Assembly: GCA_040877625.1 (NCBI GenBank)
Contig: JBBDNK010000044.1
Location: 62,001 to 126,000, forward strand
Direction: 5' to 3'
Origin: Methylonatrum sp040877625
GTDB lineage: Bacteria; Pseudomonadota; Gammaproteobacteria; Nitrococcales; Aquisalimonadaceae
Length of the DNA: 64,000 nt
Shown here: in pieces, positions 15,130-23,307 of the stretch
Numbering within the stretch: position 1 is the stretch's first letter
How the letters are laid out: each line of letters begins with the position of its first letter
Notes under the pieces: model-generated
The model's input: the letters and a program-made list of their open reading frames with translations, nothing else
Database searches by the model: none
What the model was told of the DNA's origin: nothing
Program-made: the position numbers and the translations under genes

Positions 15130-15483
15130 TCATTGCGCTGCACTCCCTGACGGTTTGCGGACGTGCTCCACCACACCGTTCTGGTCCGGATCGCCCCACT
15201 CCCGCTCCCTGTTGATGTCGAGTTTCGCGAACGCCACCTGGACCAGCTCGTCGGCGGAGCCGCCGACCTTGCGATATGCATCAAGTAGGAGCATGAGACA
15301 GTCGGCATACTCCACCGTGTCGAATGGCTTTCTGATCACCTCGCGAACCTCCTTACGCAGGTGATGCAATGCCGGGCGGGGGTCTCTTTTGACTCCGAAG
15401 GTCGCGTCGGACCACTTTCCTTGCTCGTCCTGGAGCCGCTGGATTTCGCTCTCGCGCTGCGCATCGTGGTTTCGATTACCCAT
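15130..15483 (-). CDS. dATP/dGTP pyrophosphohydrolase domain protein (MazG-like, DUF550)
   Basis: 117 residues. The pattern W-S-D-A-T-F-G (25-31), LHHLRKEVREVI (39-50), EYADCLMLLLDAYRKVGGS (58-76) and AFAKLDINREREWG (84-97) is that of the DUF550 MazG-like family, with metal-binding Glu and Asp residues in place. Such enzymes cut purine dNTPs to dNMP. In phages with 2-aminoadenine DNA the related MazZ works beside PurZ; no PurZ or DpoZ is visible here, so pool control in normal DNA is likelier. A possible 16-codon ORF (15083-15133) lies between it and the next gene. Confidence 0.85.
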   Translation of the reverse strand: MGNRNHDAQRESEIQRLQDEQGKWSDATFGVKRDPRPALHHLRKEVREVIRKPFDTVEYADCLMLLLDAYRKVGGSADELVQVAFAKLDINREREWGDPDQNGVVEHVRKPSGSAAQ

Positions 15484-15492
15484 AGCGCCCCC

Positions 15493-16113
15493 TCAGACCG
15501 CCGCCAGGTCCAGCGGCACCGCGCGGTACTGGTCGCCGTCCCCGGTGCGTTTGTAGACGCGCACGTAGACGGCGGTGCCCACGGCCTGGATGGAGTCCTT
15601 CAGCGCCTCCATCGCCCGCTGCCAGTCGTCGTCGTCGATGTCGAGGCGCAGCAGGTCGAGGATGGCGGTGGTCTTGAGCTGGCCCTGGGCGTTGGCGCGG
15701 AACGCGCGGTCGACCAGGGCGCGGATGTTGTCGCTCGCGCCTTCGCTCCAGCGCTCGATGCAGGCGTTGATCAGCTCCTTCGCGGCCTCCAGTTCCTCGG
15801 TGAACGCGAGCCGCTCGGCGTAGGTGCGGGTGACCTTGTAATCGCCGTTGTAGGTGGTGATCGCGACGTTGCCTTTCTTGCCGCCGAGCTGGGTGTCGTA
15901 GCGCTCGGCCGCGATGCTGACCAGGTCGGCGATCTCGGAGAGCGCACGCGCCTTGAACGCGGCCAGGCGCTCGTGCAGCTCCACGGCCTCGGCGGCCAGG
16001 TCTCGGGCCACCTGGTCGCGAAGCTTGTCCTGCTCGCGCACCTGCTCTTCCGGCACCAGGTGGCCGAGGGCGTTGACCATGTACCCTTCAGGGATGGGGG
16101 CTGAGTTATTCAT
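15493..16113 (-). CDS. DUF3164 phage protein
   Basis: 206 residues from the ATG at 16113. The start IPEGYMVNALGHLVPEEQVR and the later AITTYNGDYKVTRTYAERLAF, plus RWSEGASDNIRALVDRAFRA, are characteristic of DUF3164, an early protein common in Mu-like phages. The biochemical role is unknown to me; the family is sometimes mis-named sulfate transporter. It overlaps the upstream gene by 8 bases. Confidence 0.85.
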   Translation of the reverse strand: MNNSAPIPEGYMVNALGHLVPEEQVREQDKLRDQVARDLAAEAVELHERLAAFKARALSEIADLVSIAAERYDTQLGGKKGNVAITTYNGDYKVTRTYAERLAFTEELEAAKELINACIERWSEGASDNIRALVDRAFRANAQGQLKTTAILDLLRLDIDDDDWQRAMEALKDSIQAVGTAVYVRVYKRTGDGDQYRAVPLDLAAV

Positions 16114-16360
16114 GGGGTTGCTCCGTTTTCTTGGCGAACCGCTCCAGCGGGTTGATCGGCGGGTTCTCCTTGTGCAGCTGTTTGATCCGGCGCTCCAGCG
16201 CATGGATCACGCCGAGTTGCAGGCCGGACAGCTTCATCGCCGCGCGACACTGCTGTAGGTTGAACCTCTTCACCATCTGCCGGCGCTCGTCGAGCTGCTG
16301 CGCAACGCAGGGCGCGCCGGTGATGGGGCTGATGGTGCTAGTCTCGAAAGGGTTGCTCAT
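16106..16360 (-). CDS. Small phage protein, unknown function
   Basis: 84 residues beginning MSNPFETSTISPITGAP, with a central helix (LDERRQMVKRFNLQQCRAAM) and a basic C-terminus. No family recognised. The ATG at 16360 lies at the family-like start rather than at the long upstream extension of the reading frame, which has shadow-type composition. It overlaps the DUF3164 gene. Confidence 0.65.
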   Translation of the reverse strand: MSNPFETSTISPITGAPCVAQQLDERRQMVKRFNLQQCRAAMKLSGLQLGVIHALERRIKQLHKENPPINPLERFAKKTEQPHE

Positions 16361-16376
16361 GGCTCGAATACCCTCC

Positions 16377-16718
16377 TCAGGTCGGCAGCCGGAGCTGCCC
16401 ACGCAGATCCGGCAGGGATTCGCGTCGCATCGCGGCCACCTGTTCCAGCGAGCACATGGCCCGGCTGTAGAGGTACTCGCAGGTGCGCAGCAGGTCCGCC
16501 TCGGTGGAGGCGATGAAGTAGCCTGTGCTCGGATGGGCGCAGACGTGATGCCCCGCCTGGCGCAGCTCCACGACGGCCTTGCGCACCAGGCGTTCGTCGG
16601 CCGCCTCCGCGTCCGGCCCGGCCACGGCGACGGCAAGGGCGTGCACCCCCACGCCGCGCTCGGCGCCGATGTGACGGGCGAGCACGGCGAGCACCCGATC
16701 AGGCGTGATCGATGACAT
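16377..16718 (-). CDS. Phage protein with winged-helix-like pattern
   Basis: 113 residues from the ATG at 16718 (overlapping the end of the gene upstream). The segment ERLVRKAVVELRQAGHHVCA (about 42-61) followed by HPSTGYFIAST reads as a recognition helix and wing, as in winged-helix DNA-binding proteins. The C-terminal part (TCEYLYSRAMCSLEQVAAMR) recurs in early proteins of Mu-like phages. The role is not known. Confidence 0.68.
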   Translation of the reverse strand: MSSITPDRVLAVLARHIGAERGVGVHALAVAVAGPDAEAADERLVRKAVVELRQAGHHVCAHPSTGYFIASTEADLLRTCEYLYSRAMCSLEQVAAMRRESLPDLRGQLRLPT

Positions 16719-17103
16719 GGGCTTCTTCCTCCTGCCGCGCGACGGCGGCCTCCTGGATGACCCGGTGCGGGTCGTAGTTCTGGGACCGTGCCCGGCACTG
16801 CGGGCACTCCCCGGCCACCAGGTGGTGATCGAAGAGCCCGCACCACTCACATTCACCCAAATCGACAGGACGATAGAGTGGCTTGCCATCGGCCCACTGC
16901 GCCGCATCCAGCTTGCCGTGGGCGACCAGGTAGCAGGCCACCCGCTGGACGGCGTCGTGGTCCAGCTCGAGTGCCAGCGCTATGTCCCGGCTGGTCATTG
17001 GCCGGCGGTGTAGGCTGAGGCACTCGATAACCTTGCTGCGCATGGCCTCACGGCACATGTCTGTCAGGGCCGCGAAACGCTCGGTGATGGATTGCTCATT
17101 CAT
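16699..17103 (-). CDS. Winged-helix protein with C-terminal zinc ribbon
   Basis: 134 residues from the ATG at 17103, with AGGAG 8-9 bases upstream. Residues about 25-75 (MRSKVIECLSLHRRPMTSRD, then IALALELDHDAVQRVACYL) form a winged helix-turn-helix. Residues about 83-107 (CEWCGLFDHHLVAGECPQCR) give a C-x2-C-x11-C-x2-C zinc ribbon. Likely a DNA-binding early regulator; partner unknown. Confidence 0.7.
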   Translation of the reverse strand: MNEQSITERFAALTDMCREAMRSKVIECLSLHRRPMTSRDIALALELDHDAVQRVACYLVAHGKLDAAQWADGKPLYRPVDLGECEWCGLFDHHLVAGECPQCRARSQNYDPHRVIQEAAVARQEEEAHVIDHA

Positions 17104-17872
17104 GCGGGCGATCTCCTGTGTGCTGACTAACGCCATCGAGAAACGCGAGCAGGCCCTGGACTTCGTCCAGGGTCAGCGTCTCCGTGAGCTCGATGCCGCG
17201 GTAGATTTCGATATGCCCGTCATCCCAGACGCAGAACCGGAATGCGGTCGATGCCTCACCGGGGCGCCTGCGACTTCCTGCAGGCTCCCGGTCCTCGTGC
17301 CGTGCAGCGTCGTCGGCCTCCGCCTTCGGTGCTGGGGCTTCCTGCCGCTGGCTTTGCGCGGGCGCTGGGGTATCTGTTGTGGCCTCAGGGGGCTGGCACG
17401 GTTGCCAGGATTTGACTTTGCTGCCAGGCAGCACCAATGACTCGATCTCCTGGCGCCGCTGCAGATCGCTGAGGGTGCACCGCACGCGTTGTGTGTCCTC
17501 GCTCAGGATCGCGGCCAGCTGGGCGGAGGTGACTGGACCGCCTGCCTCGCGCAGGGCCGCACGCACCTTGTCCGTGAGTCCGTCCCGGATAGCCCGACGT
17601 TTAGGTTCCGCCGCGTGTTGCGGGCGCGGCGCTACTGCATCCACTGCGGCGGTCGCTGGCGTCGCACCGATGACAGCCGTGTACAACCGTGCACCGTTGA
17701 AGCCAGACGTTTGGCGCGCATGCCCGGCGTCCACCAGGTGCTGTAGCGCAGATGCAGCGGCATCCCGTCCACCGACCAGGTCAGCCTTGTCCAGCACCTG
17801 ACCGACTGATAGCGCCCCCGCGGCGTCTTTCAGGATCTGCCACACTTCGTCAATCATCATTTGGTCTTTCAC
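17096..17872 (-). CDS. Protein with two winged-helix-like domains, unknown function
   Basis: 258 residues. Residues 1-65 (MIDEVWQILKDAAGALSVGQ, then VLDKADLVGGRDAAASALQH) and 95-155 (LTDKVRAALREAGGPVTSAQ, then LAAILSEDTQRVRCTLSDLQ) are two separate winged-helix-like units. A disordered Pro/Ala/Glu linker and a C-terminal beta-rich piece (FRFCVWDDGHIEIYRGIELT) follow. The layout suggests a phage DNA-binding regulator. It overlaps both neighbours by 4-8 bases. Confidence 0.7.
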   Translation of the reverse strand: MKDQMMIDEVWQILKDAAGALSVGQVLDKADLVGGRDAAASALQHLVDAGHARQTSGFNGARLYTAVIGATPATAAVDAVAPRPQHAAEPKRRAIRDGLTDKVRAALREAGGPVTSAQLAAILSEDTQRVRCTLSDLQRRQEIESLVLPGSKVKSWQPCQPPEATTDTPAPAQSQRQEAPAPKAEADDAARHEDREPAGSRRRPGEASTAFRFCVWDDGHIEIYRGIELTETLTLDEVQGLLAFLDGVSQHTGDRPHE

Positions 17873-18534
17873 GGCTTTGCCCTCCGCGTGAAGTCCGCGG
17901 CACGGCTGCGCCGCGGGTGGCAGTGGTGGTGGAGCGGCTCGATCACCGTGCCGTTACGCCGTGGGCAGGACTCCAGGCCACGCTCCAGTTCGTACTGCGC
18001 CTGGCTGATCTGCTGGGGCAGAATGATCGGCTCCGGCACCCGGCCGGCGGCGGCGTTGCGCTCGGCAACGCGTTCGCAGGCCGCCGGACACGCCAGGTAC
18101 TGCTCCAGGCTGATGCCGTGCCAGCGCAGAGCCAGCTCCAGGTACCGGTCGGCAAAATGCTCGAGATACTCGTCGGGATAGGTGTTCATGCCTTCCGCCT
18201 CCTCCTGGTCTTCCCACCACTCGGCCAGCTCTTCCGGAGTGGGGATGCGGTCGATCACATCGACGTCTTCGGCTTCGAAGTCCTCAGCGCCATCTTCGGC
18301 GGAATACAGGTCCGCTTCGCTTTCTGCCACACTCACGGCACGCCGGCATGCCTCCTCTACCGTCGCGGCAATCACTTCATGGTCGGTCGACCGGTACTCC
18401 CGCACGGTGTACCCGACGGTGACCTTGAAGACGTGCACCCTCACTGGCGCCGGCACCAGCATCGGCGTCTCGCCGTCGAAAAAGTCCGGATGCATCGGCC
18501 CCGGGACCAGTTGCGTTTGGAGTTGCTCGCTCAT
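17869..18534 (-). CDS. Phage protein of unknown function
   Basis: 221 residues from the ATG at 18534. It has a beta-rich N-terminus (RVHVFKVTVGYTVREYRST near 31-49), a very acidic centre (SAEDGAEDFEAEDVDVIDR and EELAEWWEDQEEAEG) and a His/Arg-rich C-terminus that could bind metal or nucleic acid. The acidic core might mimic DNA, as anti-restriction proteins do, but that is a guess. Coupled by 4-base overlaps on both sides. Confidence 0.65.
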   Translation of the reverse strand: MSEQLQTQLVPGPMHPDFFDGETPMLVPAPVRVHVFKVTVGYTVREYRSTDHEVIAATVEEACRRAVSVAESEADLYSAEDGAEDFEAEDVDVIDRIPTPEELAEWWEDQEEAEGMNTYPDEYLEHFADRYLELALRWHGISLEQYLACPAACERVAERNAAAGRVPEPIILPQQISQAQYELERGLESCPRRNGTVIEPLHHHCHPRRSRAADFTRRAKP

Positions 18535-18902
18535 GCCGCACCTCCTTCGTCGATGCCCGCCTGCAGGGCCAGCTGGTAAACGTCCTTCCAGTCCAGGACG
18601 AAGCATCTGCCGGTCGTCTCCGATCGCAGTACTAGGTGGCTGTGCGTGGTGGTGTAGGCCCTATACCCGGCCGGGATCCCGCGTGCGTGCACGCGCACCG
18701 GGGCGTCGCAGAAGAGCGTGTCCAGGGTGCGGTGTACGGTGCCCAAGGCCGGATCGGCCGGCGGCGGCGCCGCATCGATGTGCTCGATGCCGCCGCCCAC
18801 CAGGTGGCTGATCCGCGCGAGATCGGTGGCGTCGGCCTGGCCGCGCTCCATGCGCCGGACGATCGCCATTGCTTCCACAGATGTGCTGATGCTGATGGCC
18901 AT
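18531..18902 (-). CDS. Phage protein of unknown function
   Basis: 123 residues, no recognised motif. The N-terminal helix MAISISTSVEAMAIVRRMER is followed by a possible beta domain (GTVHRTLDTLFCDAPVRVHA, then YRAYTTTHSHLVLRSETTGR). Its stop overlaps the next gene start (ATGA), and it begins 1 base before the end of the HTH gene upstream. Confidence 0.65.
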   Translation of the reverse strand: MAISISTSVEAMAIVRRMERGQADATDLARISHLVGGGIEHIDAAPPPADPALGTVHRTLDTLFCDAPVRVHARGIPAGYRAYTTTHSHLVLRSETTGRCFVLDWKDVYQLALQAGIDEGGAA

Positions 18903-18903
18903 G

Positions 18904-19224
18904 TCAGTGGTCCTCCCGACGGCTGTGCGGGCACCCGTTGCGGCAGGCGCGGTAGAGCCGCACCCGCTGCGAGTTGGTGGCCGCGAAGGGGGCGCGCTGG
19001 TGGTCGAGGCAGGTGTTGGCGGGGATGTCCCCCAGCACGGGGCAGTTGACGGTGTATCCCATCAACGCCCCTTCAACGCGCTGTTTAAGGGTGGTTGTGG
19101 AGCCCGGGTATTTGCCCTTGAGCGCCTGGCTGATCATGGCCGAGGACACGCCGAGGATGGCCGCTACGCGGGCCTGGCTTTTCTCCTTGCAGGCGCGCCG
19201 CAAGGTCTCCATCCAGTCAGTCAT
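18904..19224 (-). CDS. Helix-turn-helix protein with C-terminal Cys motif (Mu-like phage family)
   Basis: 106 residues from the ATG at 19224. The N-terminal half is a Cro/XRE-like helix-turn-helix (LRRACKEKSQARVAAILGVS, then SAMISQALKGKYPG, about 8-41). The C-terminal half holds four Cys in the order NCPVLGDIPANTCLDHQRAP and LYRACRNGCPHS, probably a metal site. This two-part layout is shared by a family next to MuB in Mu-like phages. It overlaps the upstream gene by 8 bases. Confidence 0.78.
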   Translation of the reverse strand: MTDWMETLRRACKEKSQARVAAILGVSSAMISQALKGKYPGSTTTLKQRVEGALMGYTVNCPVLGDIPANTCLDHQRAPFAATNSQRVRLYRACRNGCPHSRREDH

Positions 19225-19840
19225 GGCCGCCTTCCTCCGGCCGCCATACGACCTGTTCCAGATTGGGATCCCACACCTGGCGCACGCGCTGGATCTGTGG
19301 GGCCTGCGGGCCGGTGTAACGGCTGGGCAGCAGCCGATAGCGGGCGGCACGGTTCGGCCCGCCCGGGGCGATGCAGTGCAGGTAACCGGCGCGTTGCAGG
19401 TAGAGGCAGTAGTAGTTGGCTTCGTTTGGCGCGACCGGCTGCTCCTCCGTGCTGGCCTGGACGGCCAGCTCGTGGTAGTTGAACTCGCCGATGATGCGCA
19501 TGGTCCGCCACATCTGCTCGCGGCCCCGACCCTGGGTGACTTCTTCGCCGTTCTTGCGCACGCGCGGCGCTTCCACGCCGACGTCGCGCAGTAGTTCCCA
19601 GACGCCTGCCGGGAAGCCGGCGGCGCCGCCCTGGGCACCACGCGGTGGGTTGACGCGCTGGAGGTAGCCGGCGTTGGTCAGCCCCTCGACGTAGGTGCGG
19701 ATGGTGGCCATCTTCACGCGGGTGGCGTGCTCCAGGTCGGCGGTGGTGAACCGCTTGAGCCGGCGAATGGCCTCCCAGATCACCTGCCGCCCCTCGGGGC
19801 GGCGTGCATCGGCGGTGAGGTGTACGGGTTTGCGTGGCAT
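19217..19840 (-). CDS. Winged-helix early phage protein
   Basis: 207 residues. GRQVIWEAIRRLKRFTTADL (17-36) and TIRTYVEGLTNAGYLQRV (46-63) form a winged helix; a second similar unit lies near 108-190 (QMWRTMRIIGEFNYHELAVQ, then EANYYCLYLQRAGYLHCIAP). It lies directly after MuB, a place where Mu-like phages keep a gene of this type. A regulatory role in early expression is inferred. Confidence 0.72.
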   Translation of the reverse strand: MPRKPVHLTADARRPEGRQVIWEAIRRLKRFTTADLEHATRVKMATIRTYVEGLTNAGYLQRVNPPRGAQGGAAGFPAGVWELLRDVGVEAPRVRKNGEEVTQGRGREQMWRTMRIIGEFNYHELAVQASTEEQPVAPNEANYYCLYLQRAGYLHCIAPGGPNRAARYRLLPSRYTGPQAPQIQRVRQVWDPNLEQVVWRPEEGGHD

Positions 19841-19842
19841 GG

Positions 19843-20592
19843 TCAGACCCTCCGCTTCGGTGCTTCGCCGCTGTAGAGGGCGCGCTCGCCCCAGGTGGCG
19901 AGATCCATGCGCTCCACGCCCTCGGTGAGTGCGGCCTGGCGGACGGTCTCGATGTTCACGGCGATACGCCGGGCCGCGCCGCGGCTGACGTCCTGGATGC
20001 GCGTGAGCAGGTCATCGGCGATGGCCACCTCGCGGCAGTAGAGGCTGGCGAGCTGGCGGGTGTCGTCGATGTCGCACGGCTGCGCCGGTACCCAGGCGAG
20101 CATGCGGTTGTGGAAGCGCTCCCACTCGCGCAGCTTCGCGGGCAGGAGTTCCTCGCCGATCAGGAGCACCGCGGCGTTGCTGCCTTCGTAGATGTCGCGC
20201 AGGATCTCGATCGCCTTCTTGCTGACGATGTGATCGACTTCGTCCACGATCAGCGGCCGGCCGGACAGCACCAGCTGCTCGCTGATCTGGTCGGCCATCT
20301 CGTAGATCAGCTTGGCGGGCGCGATGCCCATTTCCTTGAGGACACCACCGAGCAGCGCCTTCTTGGTCCAGCTGCTCTTGCACTCGACGTAGTAGGCGCG
20401 GTGCTTGTTGGCGACGTACGCCGCCGCGGTGCTCTTCCCCCAGCCGCTGGGACCGTAGAAGCAAACCAGGCCGGGCAGGTGGCCGGGCCGGTGCATGGCT
20501 CGCTCCAGGGCGCCGTTGCACAGTGCCACGTTCTGCAGTGGCGCCGTCGTGGCCGAGGGCGTGAAGTTGACGATGGGATTGGCTGCGGTCAT
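19843..20592 (-). CDS. muB: MuB-like ATP-dependent transposition target-DNA activator
   Basis: About 249 residues, an AAA-type ATPase. Walker A is GPSGWGKST (48-56 if counted from the first of two adjacent ATGs) and Walker B LIVDEVDHI (115-123). Sensor-like residues follow in VLLIGEELLP, and the C-terminal lid helix contains SRGAARRIAVNIETVRQAAL. MuB binds target DNA, delivers it to MuA and gives target immunity. I chose the second ATG because GGAGAAG is then 7 bases away rather than 4. MuA lies 63 bases upstream. Confidence 0.92.
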   Translation of the reverse strand: MTAANPIVNFTPSATTAPLQNVALCNGALERAMHRPGHLPGLVCFYGPSGWGKSTAAAYVANKHRAYYVECKSSWTKKALLGGVLKEMGIAPAKLIYEMADQISEQLVLSGRPLIVDEVDHIVSKKAIEILRDIYEGSNAAVLLIGEELLPAKLREWERFHNRMLAWVPAQPCDIDDTRQLASLYCREVAIADDLLTRIQDVSRGAARRIAVNIETVRQAALTEGVERMDLATWGERALYSGEAPKRRV

Positions 20593-20628
20593 CATTCTTC
20601 TCCGAAGGTTGCTTTCCCACTTCCAAGG

Positions 20629-20660
20629 GCCCGTGTTGCAGCACGGGCTTTTGTTTTATT
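20629..20660 (+). terminator. Rho-independent terminator facing the + strand, between muA and muB
   Basis: GCCCGTG / CACGGGC (7 bp, 6-base loop) followed by TTTTGTTTTATT on the + strand. The T tract overlaps the muA stop codon. On the minus strand, the direction of muA and muB, no T tract follows, so it should stop antisense rather than sense transcription. Confidence 0.7.
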
Positions 20661-22839
20661 GCTCGTTTACCTGCGCATTGAAGTCGGCATAAAAGGCCGC
20701 CATCGACCGGTATTCGTCCGAGGCCGGATACCGTGCGTGCCAGCGCGCCTCTGTCTCACTCACCGGCTCACCGACCTGCACCCGCCGATCCAGCCGAAGC
20801 CAGCGCTGGTAGCGGCGCGGCGGGGTTTCCGCGTCCACCACCGGCGCCGTCAGCTCGGCGGCGAACTGCGCCTTGAAGGCTTCGCGCTCGGCGGTGGTCT
20901 GGGTGTCGGTGGTGGATGGCGCGGTGGGTAGATCGGCGTGGGCCGCGCGGCCGGCTTCGGTCAGGCCGTCGGTGGTGTAGTCCAGGCCGGTGTGCGGCAG
21001 GGCCACCAGGTTCTCCGTCTGTGACTTGCGGTGCTCCAACACCACGGTGCCGATATTCTTCGAGACGGCATTGCGGTAGCCGCGGTATTCCGCGCTCTGG
21101 CCCTTGAGGAATTCGCGCTGCGCGTGCCGGGCGGCTGCCGCGCGTTCCTTCCGCGATATCCCCAGGAGTTCGGCGCACTCGGCGATGGCCACGAAAGTGC
21201 CGCCCACGTACACGGCCAGCCGGCCGATGTCCTGCTCGTCGCGCTTGACCACCGCTTCCTCGCCCACGTACTCGAAGAGCGCCGGGGCGTCGTACAGGTG
21301 GTTCTCGAAGCGGATGCCTTTCTTGGTGATGGTGCGCGTGCCGCCGACGTCGGCCAGCAGCATGTCCAGGGCACGCTCGTCGCGGATGCGCCGCACCGGT
21401 TCGGCCCAGGCGGTGGCCACCTGGAACGGGGTCTGGCCATCCAGCCCGTTATGCGGATCGTGGGAGTAGACGTGCTCCACGTAGTCATCCAGCACTTGCT
21501 GGAATTCCTCCGAGGACAGCGCCACATCCACCACGCCTTCCGGGTCCATGATCCGGCTGGCGAAGCTCTTGCGCGCCTCGATGACCTTGCGGTCCGCCAC
21601 GCTGTGGCCGATGAACCCGGGCAGCAGATCCACGATGCCGTGGCTCATGGTCTGCAGGGCACGCTCGATGGTGCCCTTTTGCTCGGAGGCGAAGGGGATG
21701 CACAGCTCGTGCTCGATCTCCAGATCCGCCAGGACGTCGCTGAACCGGTTGGAGATGTAGTCCGAGCCGTTATCCGTGCGCACGCACTCGGGCACCCCCC
21801 AGTCCAGCGCCGCGCGGCGGAAGACCTGGCAGATAGCGGCCGCGGTGGACGTCTTGCTCACGAACAGCTTTTTGCGCCGGCTGTAGAGGTCGATCACGCC
21901 GACCACCGCGTGGCGGCCGTCGGTGAGCATGACGTCGCCCGGCGTGGAGTCCATCTCCCAGACCTGGTTGAGGTGCGTGATGCGCTCATGGTGCGAGCCC
22001 ACGGCGGCCATGTAGGCGCTCTTCCAGCCGTCCGGGTTGGTGAGGTACGTCCAGGTCTGGGCGTTCTCTTCGCGCCAGCGGCGCATGAAGCGCTCATAGG
22101 CCTTTTCGCTGGCGATATCGAGTTCCGGCTGAGAGGCCTCGACCCAGGCCTGCATCTTGCGCGGGGTAATGTGCGGGTAGCGGAGCATGGTGCCGATCAC
22201 CAGGCGGCGCAGTGGCTCGGTGGTCTCCACCTTGCTCTGCCCGGCGCGGGTGCCGTAGCCATCCACCAGGCCGTAGATGCCTTCGCGCAGGTAGGCGTAG
22301 TGCCAGCGGCGCAGCGTTGCTTCTGTTAATGCACGCGCGCCCGCGCGGTGTGGCATCCAGTCCCAGACCCAGGCGGGCAGCGTGATCTCGCCCGCGTTGG
22401 CCTTCTGCGTGAACACCGCGTCGGCCATCCGCTCGGGTCCACCCTGCGAGCGGCGGTGGTGCCACATGGCCTGCAGCACGATGTGCCGGGCCTTGGCGCG
22501 TTGAGCCTTGGGGGTGTCCTTGGGCAGTGCGGCCCAGGCTCTTAGACCTTCCTCTTTCTGCTGCCGGCGCTTGGCGTCCAAGGCAGCCTGTTCGGCTTGC
22601 GGTTGTGCTGTCGCATGGGGCGCATCAAATACCGCCTGCGCGGCGACAGTGGCCGCCTGGTCGCGCAGATGCTGTTGAACCTCGGCGGGCAGTGATGCCA
22701 GGGCGTACTCCCAGCCTTTGCCCTTCGGACGTTTCCGGCGGGCGATCCTTCCGGCATTCCCCCAGGCGCGGACGCCTCGCTCGGTGCCGGGCATCCCCGG
22801 CAGCGCGGCCAGCTCCTGGGCAGTGAACCACTCCTTCAT
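20656..22839 (-). CDS. muA: MuA-like DDE transposase
   Basis: 727 residues. An N-terminal Mu DNA-binding winged helix (EWFTAQELAALPGMPGTERG at 3-22) is followed by end-binding helical domains and an integrase-fold catalytic core. The catalytic triad is visible as Asp297 (MDSTPG), Asp356 (TDNGSDY) and Glu392 (GTIER), with 35 residues between the last two. A C-terminal region for MuB and ClpX contact follows. It cuts and joins phage ends for lysogenic integration and replicative transposition. It is followed by muB and preceded by the early regulators. Confidence 0.96.
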   Translation of the reverse strand: MKEWFTAQELAALPGMPGTERGVRAWGNAGRIARRKRPKGKGWEYALASLPAEVQQHLRDQAATVAAQAVFDAPHATAQPQAEQAALDAKRRQQKEEGLRAWAALPKDTPKAQRAKARHIVLQAMWHHRRSQGGPERMADAVFTQKANAGEITLPAWVWDWMPHRAGARALTEATLRRWHYAYLREGIYGLVDGYGTRAGQSKVETTEPLRRLVIGTMLRYPHITPRKMQAWVEASQPELDIASEKAYERFMRRWREENAQTWTYLTNPDGWKSAYMAAVGSHHERITHLNQVWEMDSTPGDVMLTDGRHAVVGVIDLYSRRKKLFVSKTSTAAAICQVFRRAALDWGVPECVRTDNGSDYISNRFSDVLADLEIEHELCIPFASEQKGTIERALQTMSHGIVDLLPGFIGHSVADRKVIEARKSFASRIMDPEGVVDVALSSEEFQQVLDDYVEHVYSHDPHNGLDGQTPFQVATAWAEPVRRIRDERALDMLLADVGGTRTITKKGIRFENHLYDAPALFEYVGEEAVVKRDEQDIGRLAVYVGGTFVAIAECAELLGISRKERAAAARHAQREFLKGQSAEYRGYRNAVSKNIGTVVLEHRKSQTENLVALPHTGLDYTTDGLTEAGRAAHADLPTAPSTTDTQTTAEREAFKAQFAAELTAPVVDAETPPRRYQRWLRLDRRVQVGEPVSETEARWHARYPASDEYRSMAAFYADFNAQVNEQ

Positions 22840-22928
22840 GCGCGGCTCCCCTGCCCGAATTGGCGGGGGCTCCGCCCTCCGATACTGTTGACGGTGCCAA
22901 CCAAACCAACGGACGAAGGAGAGCCCCC

Positions 22929-23192
22929 ATGACGAAGGAGCAGCTTGAGGTGATCGTCGGTCTCGTCGCGGGTGTTGAAACCGCGATCGTGACCCTGGCT
23001 AAAGGCCTCGAAGCACAAGGTGTCATCAGAGACAGCCAGAGCCTGGTGACGCTGTTCGAGGACCAGGCGGCCGCATTGCCGAACGACGTCAGGAACAAGG
23101 AGTTGATTGCGCTTGTGCTCAAGCATGTCGCTACCGGCCTCCGTGGTGAGGGTCATGACCCGGGTCCGGAGATTGCGCGCCAGCTGCATTGA
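22929..23192 (+). CDS. Small + strand gene antisense to the prophage early operon, unknown function
   Basis: 87 residues from the ATG at 22929, with AAGGAG 8 bases upstream. An 8-bp inverted repeat (GGGGGCTC at 22865, GAGCCCCC at 22921) could fold over the ribosome site. The sequence MTKEQLEVIVGLVAGVETAI and then LVTLFEDQAAALPNDVRNKE reads as a small helical protein with no family I know. It lies between muA and the gene at 23304, pointing against them, and its 3' end overlaps a minus-strand small ORF by 62 bases. Divergent from muA across 89 bases. Confidence 0.6.
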   Translation: MTKEQLEVIVGLVAGVETAIVTLAKGLEAQGVIRDSQSLVTLFEDQAAALPNDVRNKELIALVLKHVATGLRGEGHDPGPEIARQLH

Positions 23193-23307
23193 GCAGCGCG
23201 GACAGTTCCTGCTGGACTTGATTCAGCCATTCGGCAGCAACGATGGTGCGGAGTGATCTCCTTTTCTGGCGGTAGCGCTGATAACGCTGGCGAGTTTTGA
23301 ACTTCAT
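23131..23307 (-). CDS. 58-residue basic protein, possible
   Basis: The ATG at 23307 overlaps the upstream stop (ATGA) and has GGAGACGAGGA before it. The product starts MKFKTRQRYQRYRQKRRSLR, strongly basic, then TIVAAEWLNQVQQELSALLN and a His/Gly-rich end. Overlap with the end of the + strand gene at 22929 means one of the two may be spurious at its 3' part. No family recognised. Confidence 0.45.
   Translation of the reverse strand: MKFKTRQRYQRYRQKRRSLRTIVAAEWLNQVQQELSALLNAAGAQSPDPGHDPHHGGR

Noticed and set aside
15083..15133. 16-codon ORF between DUF550 and the next gene
   Set aside because: Has an ATGA overlap but is too short to judge; could be a leader or chance.
22836..23189. 117-codon minus-strand frame covering the + strand gene at 22929
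   Set aside because: No ribosome site and no family features; the + strand frame has a good ribosome site and better amino-acid pattern.
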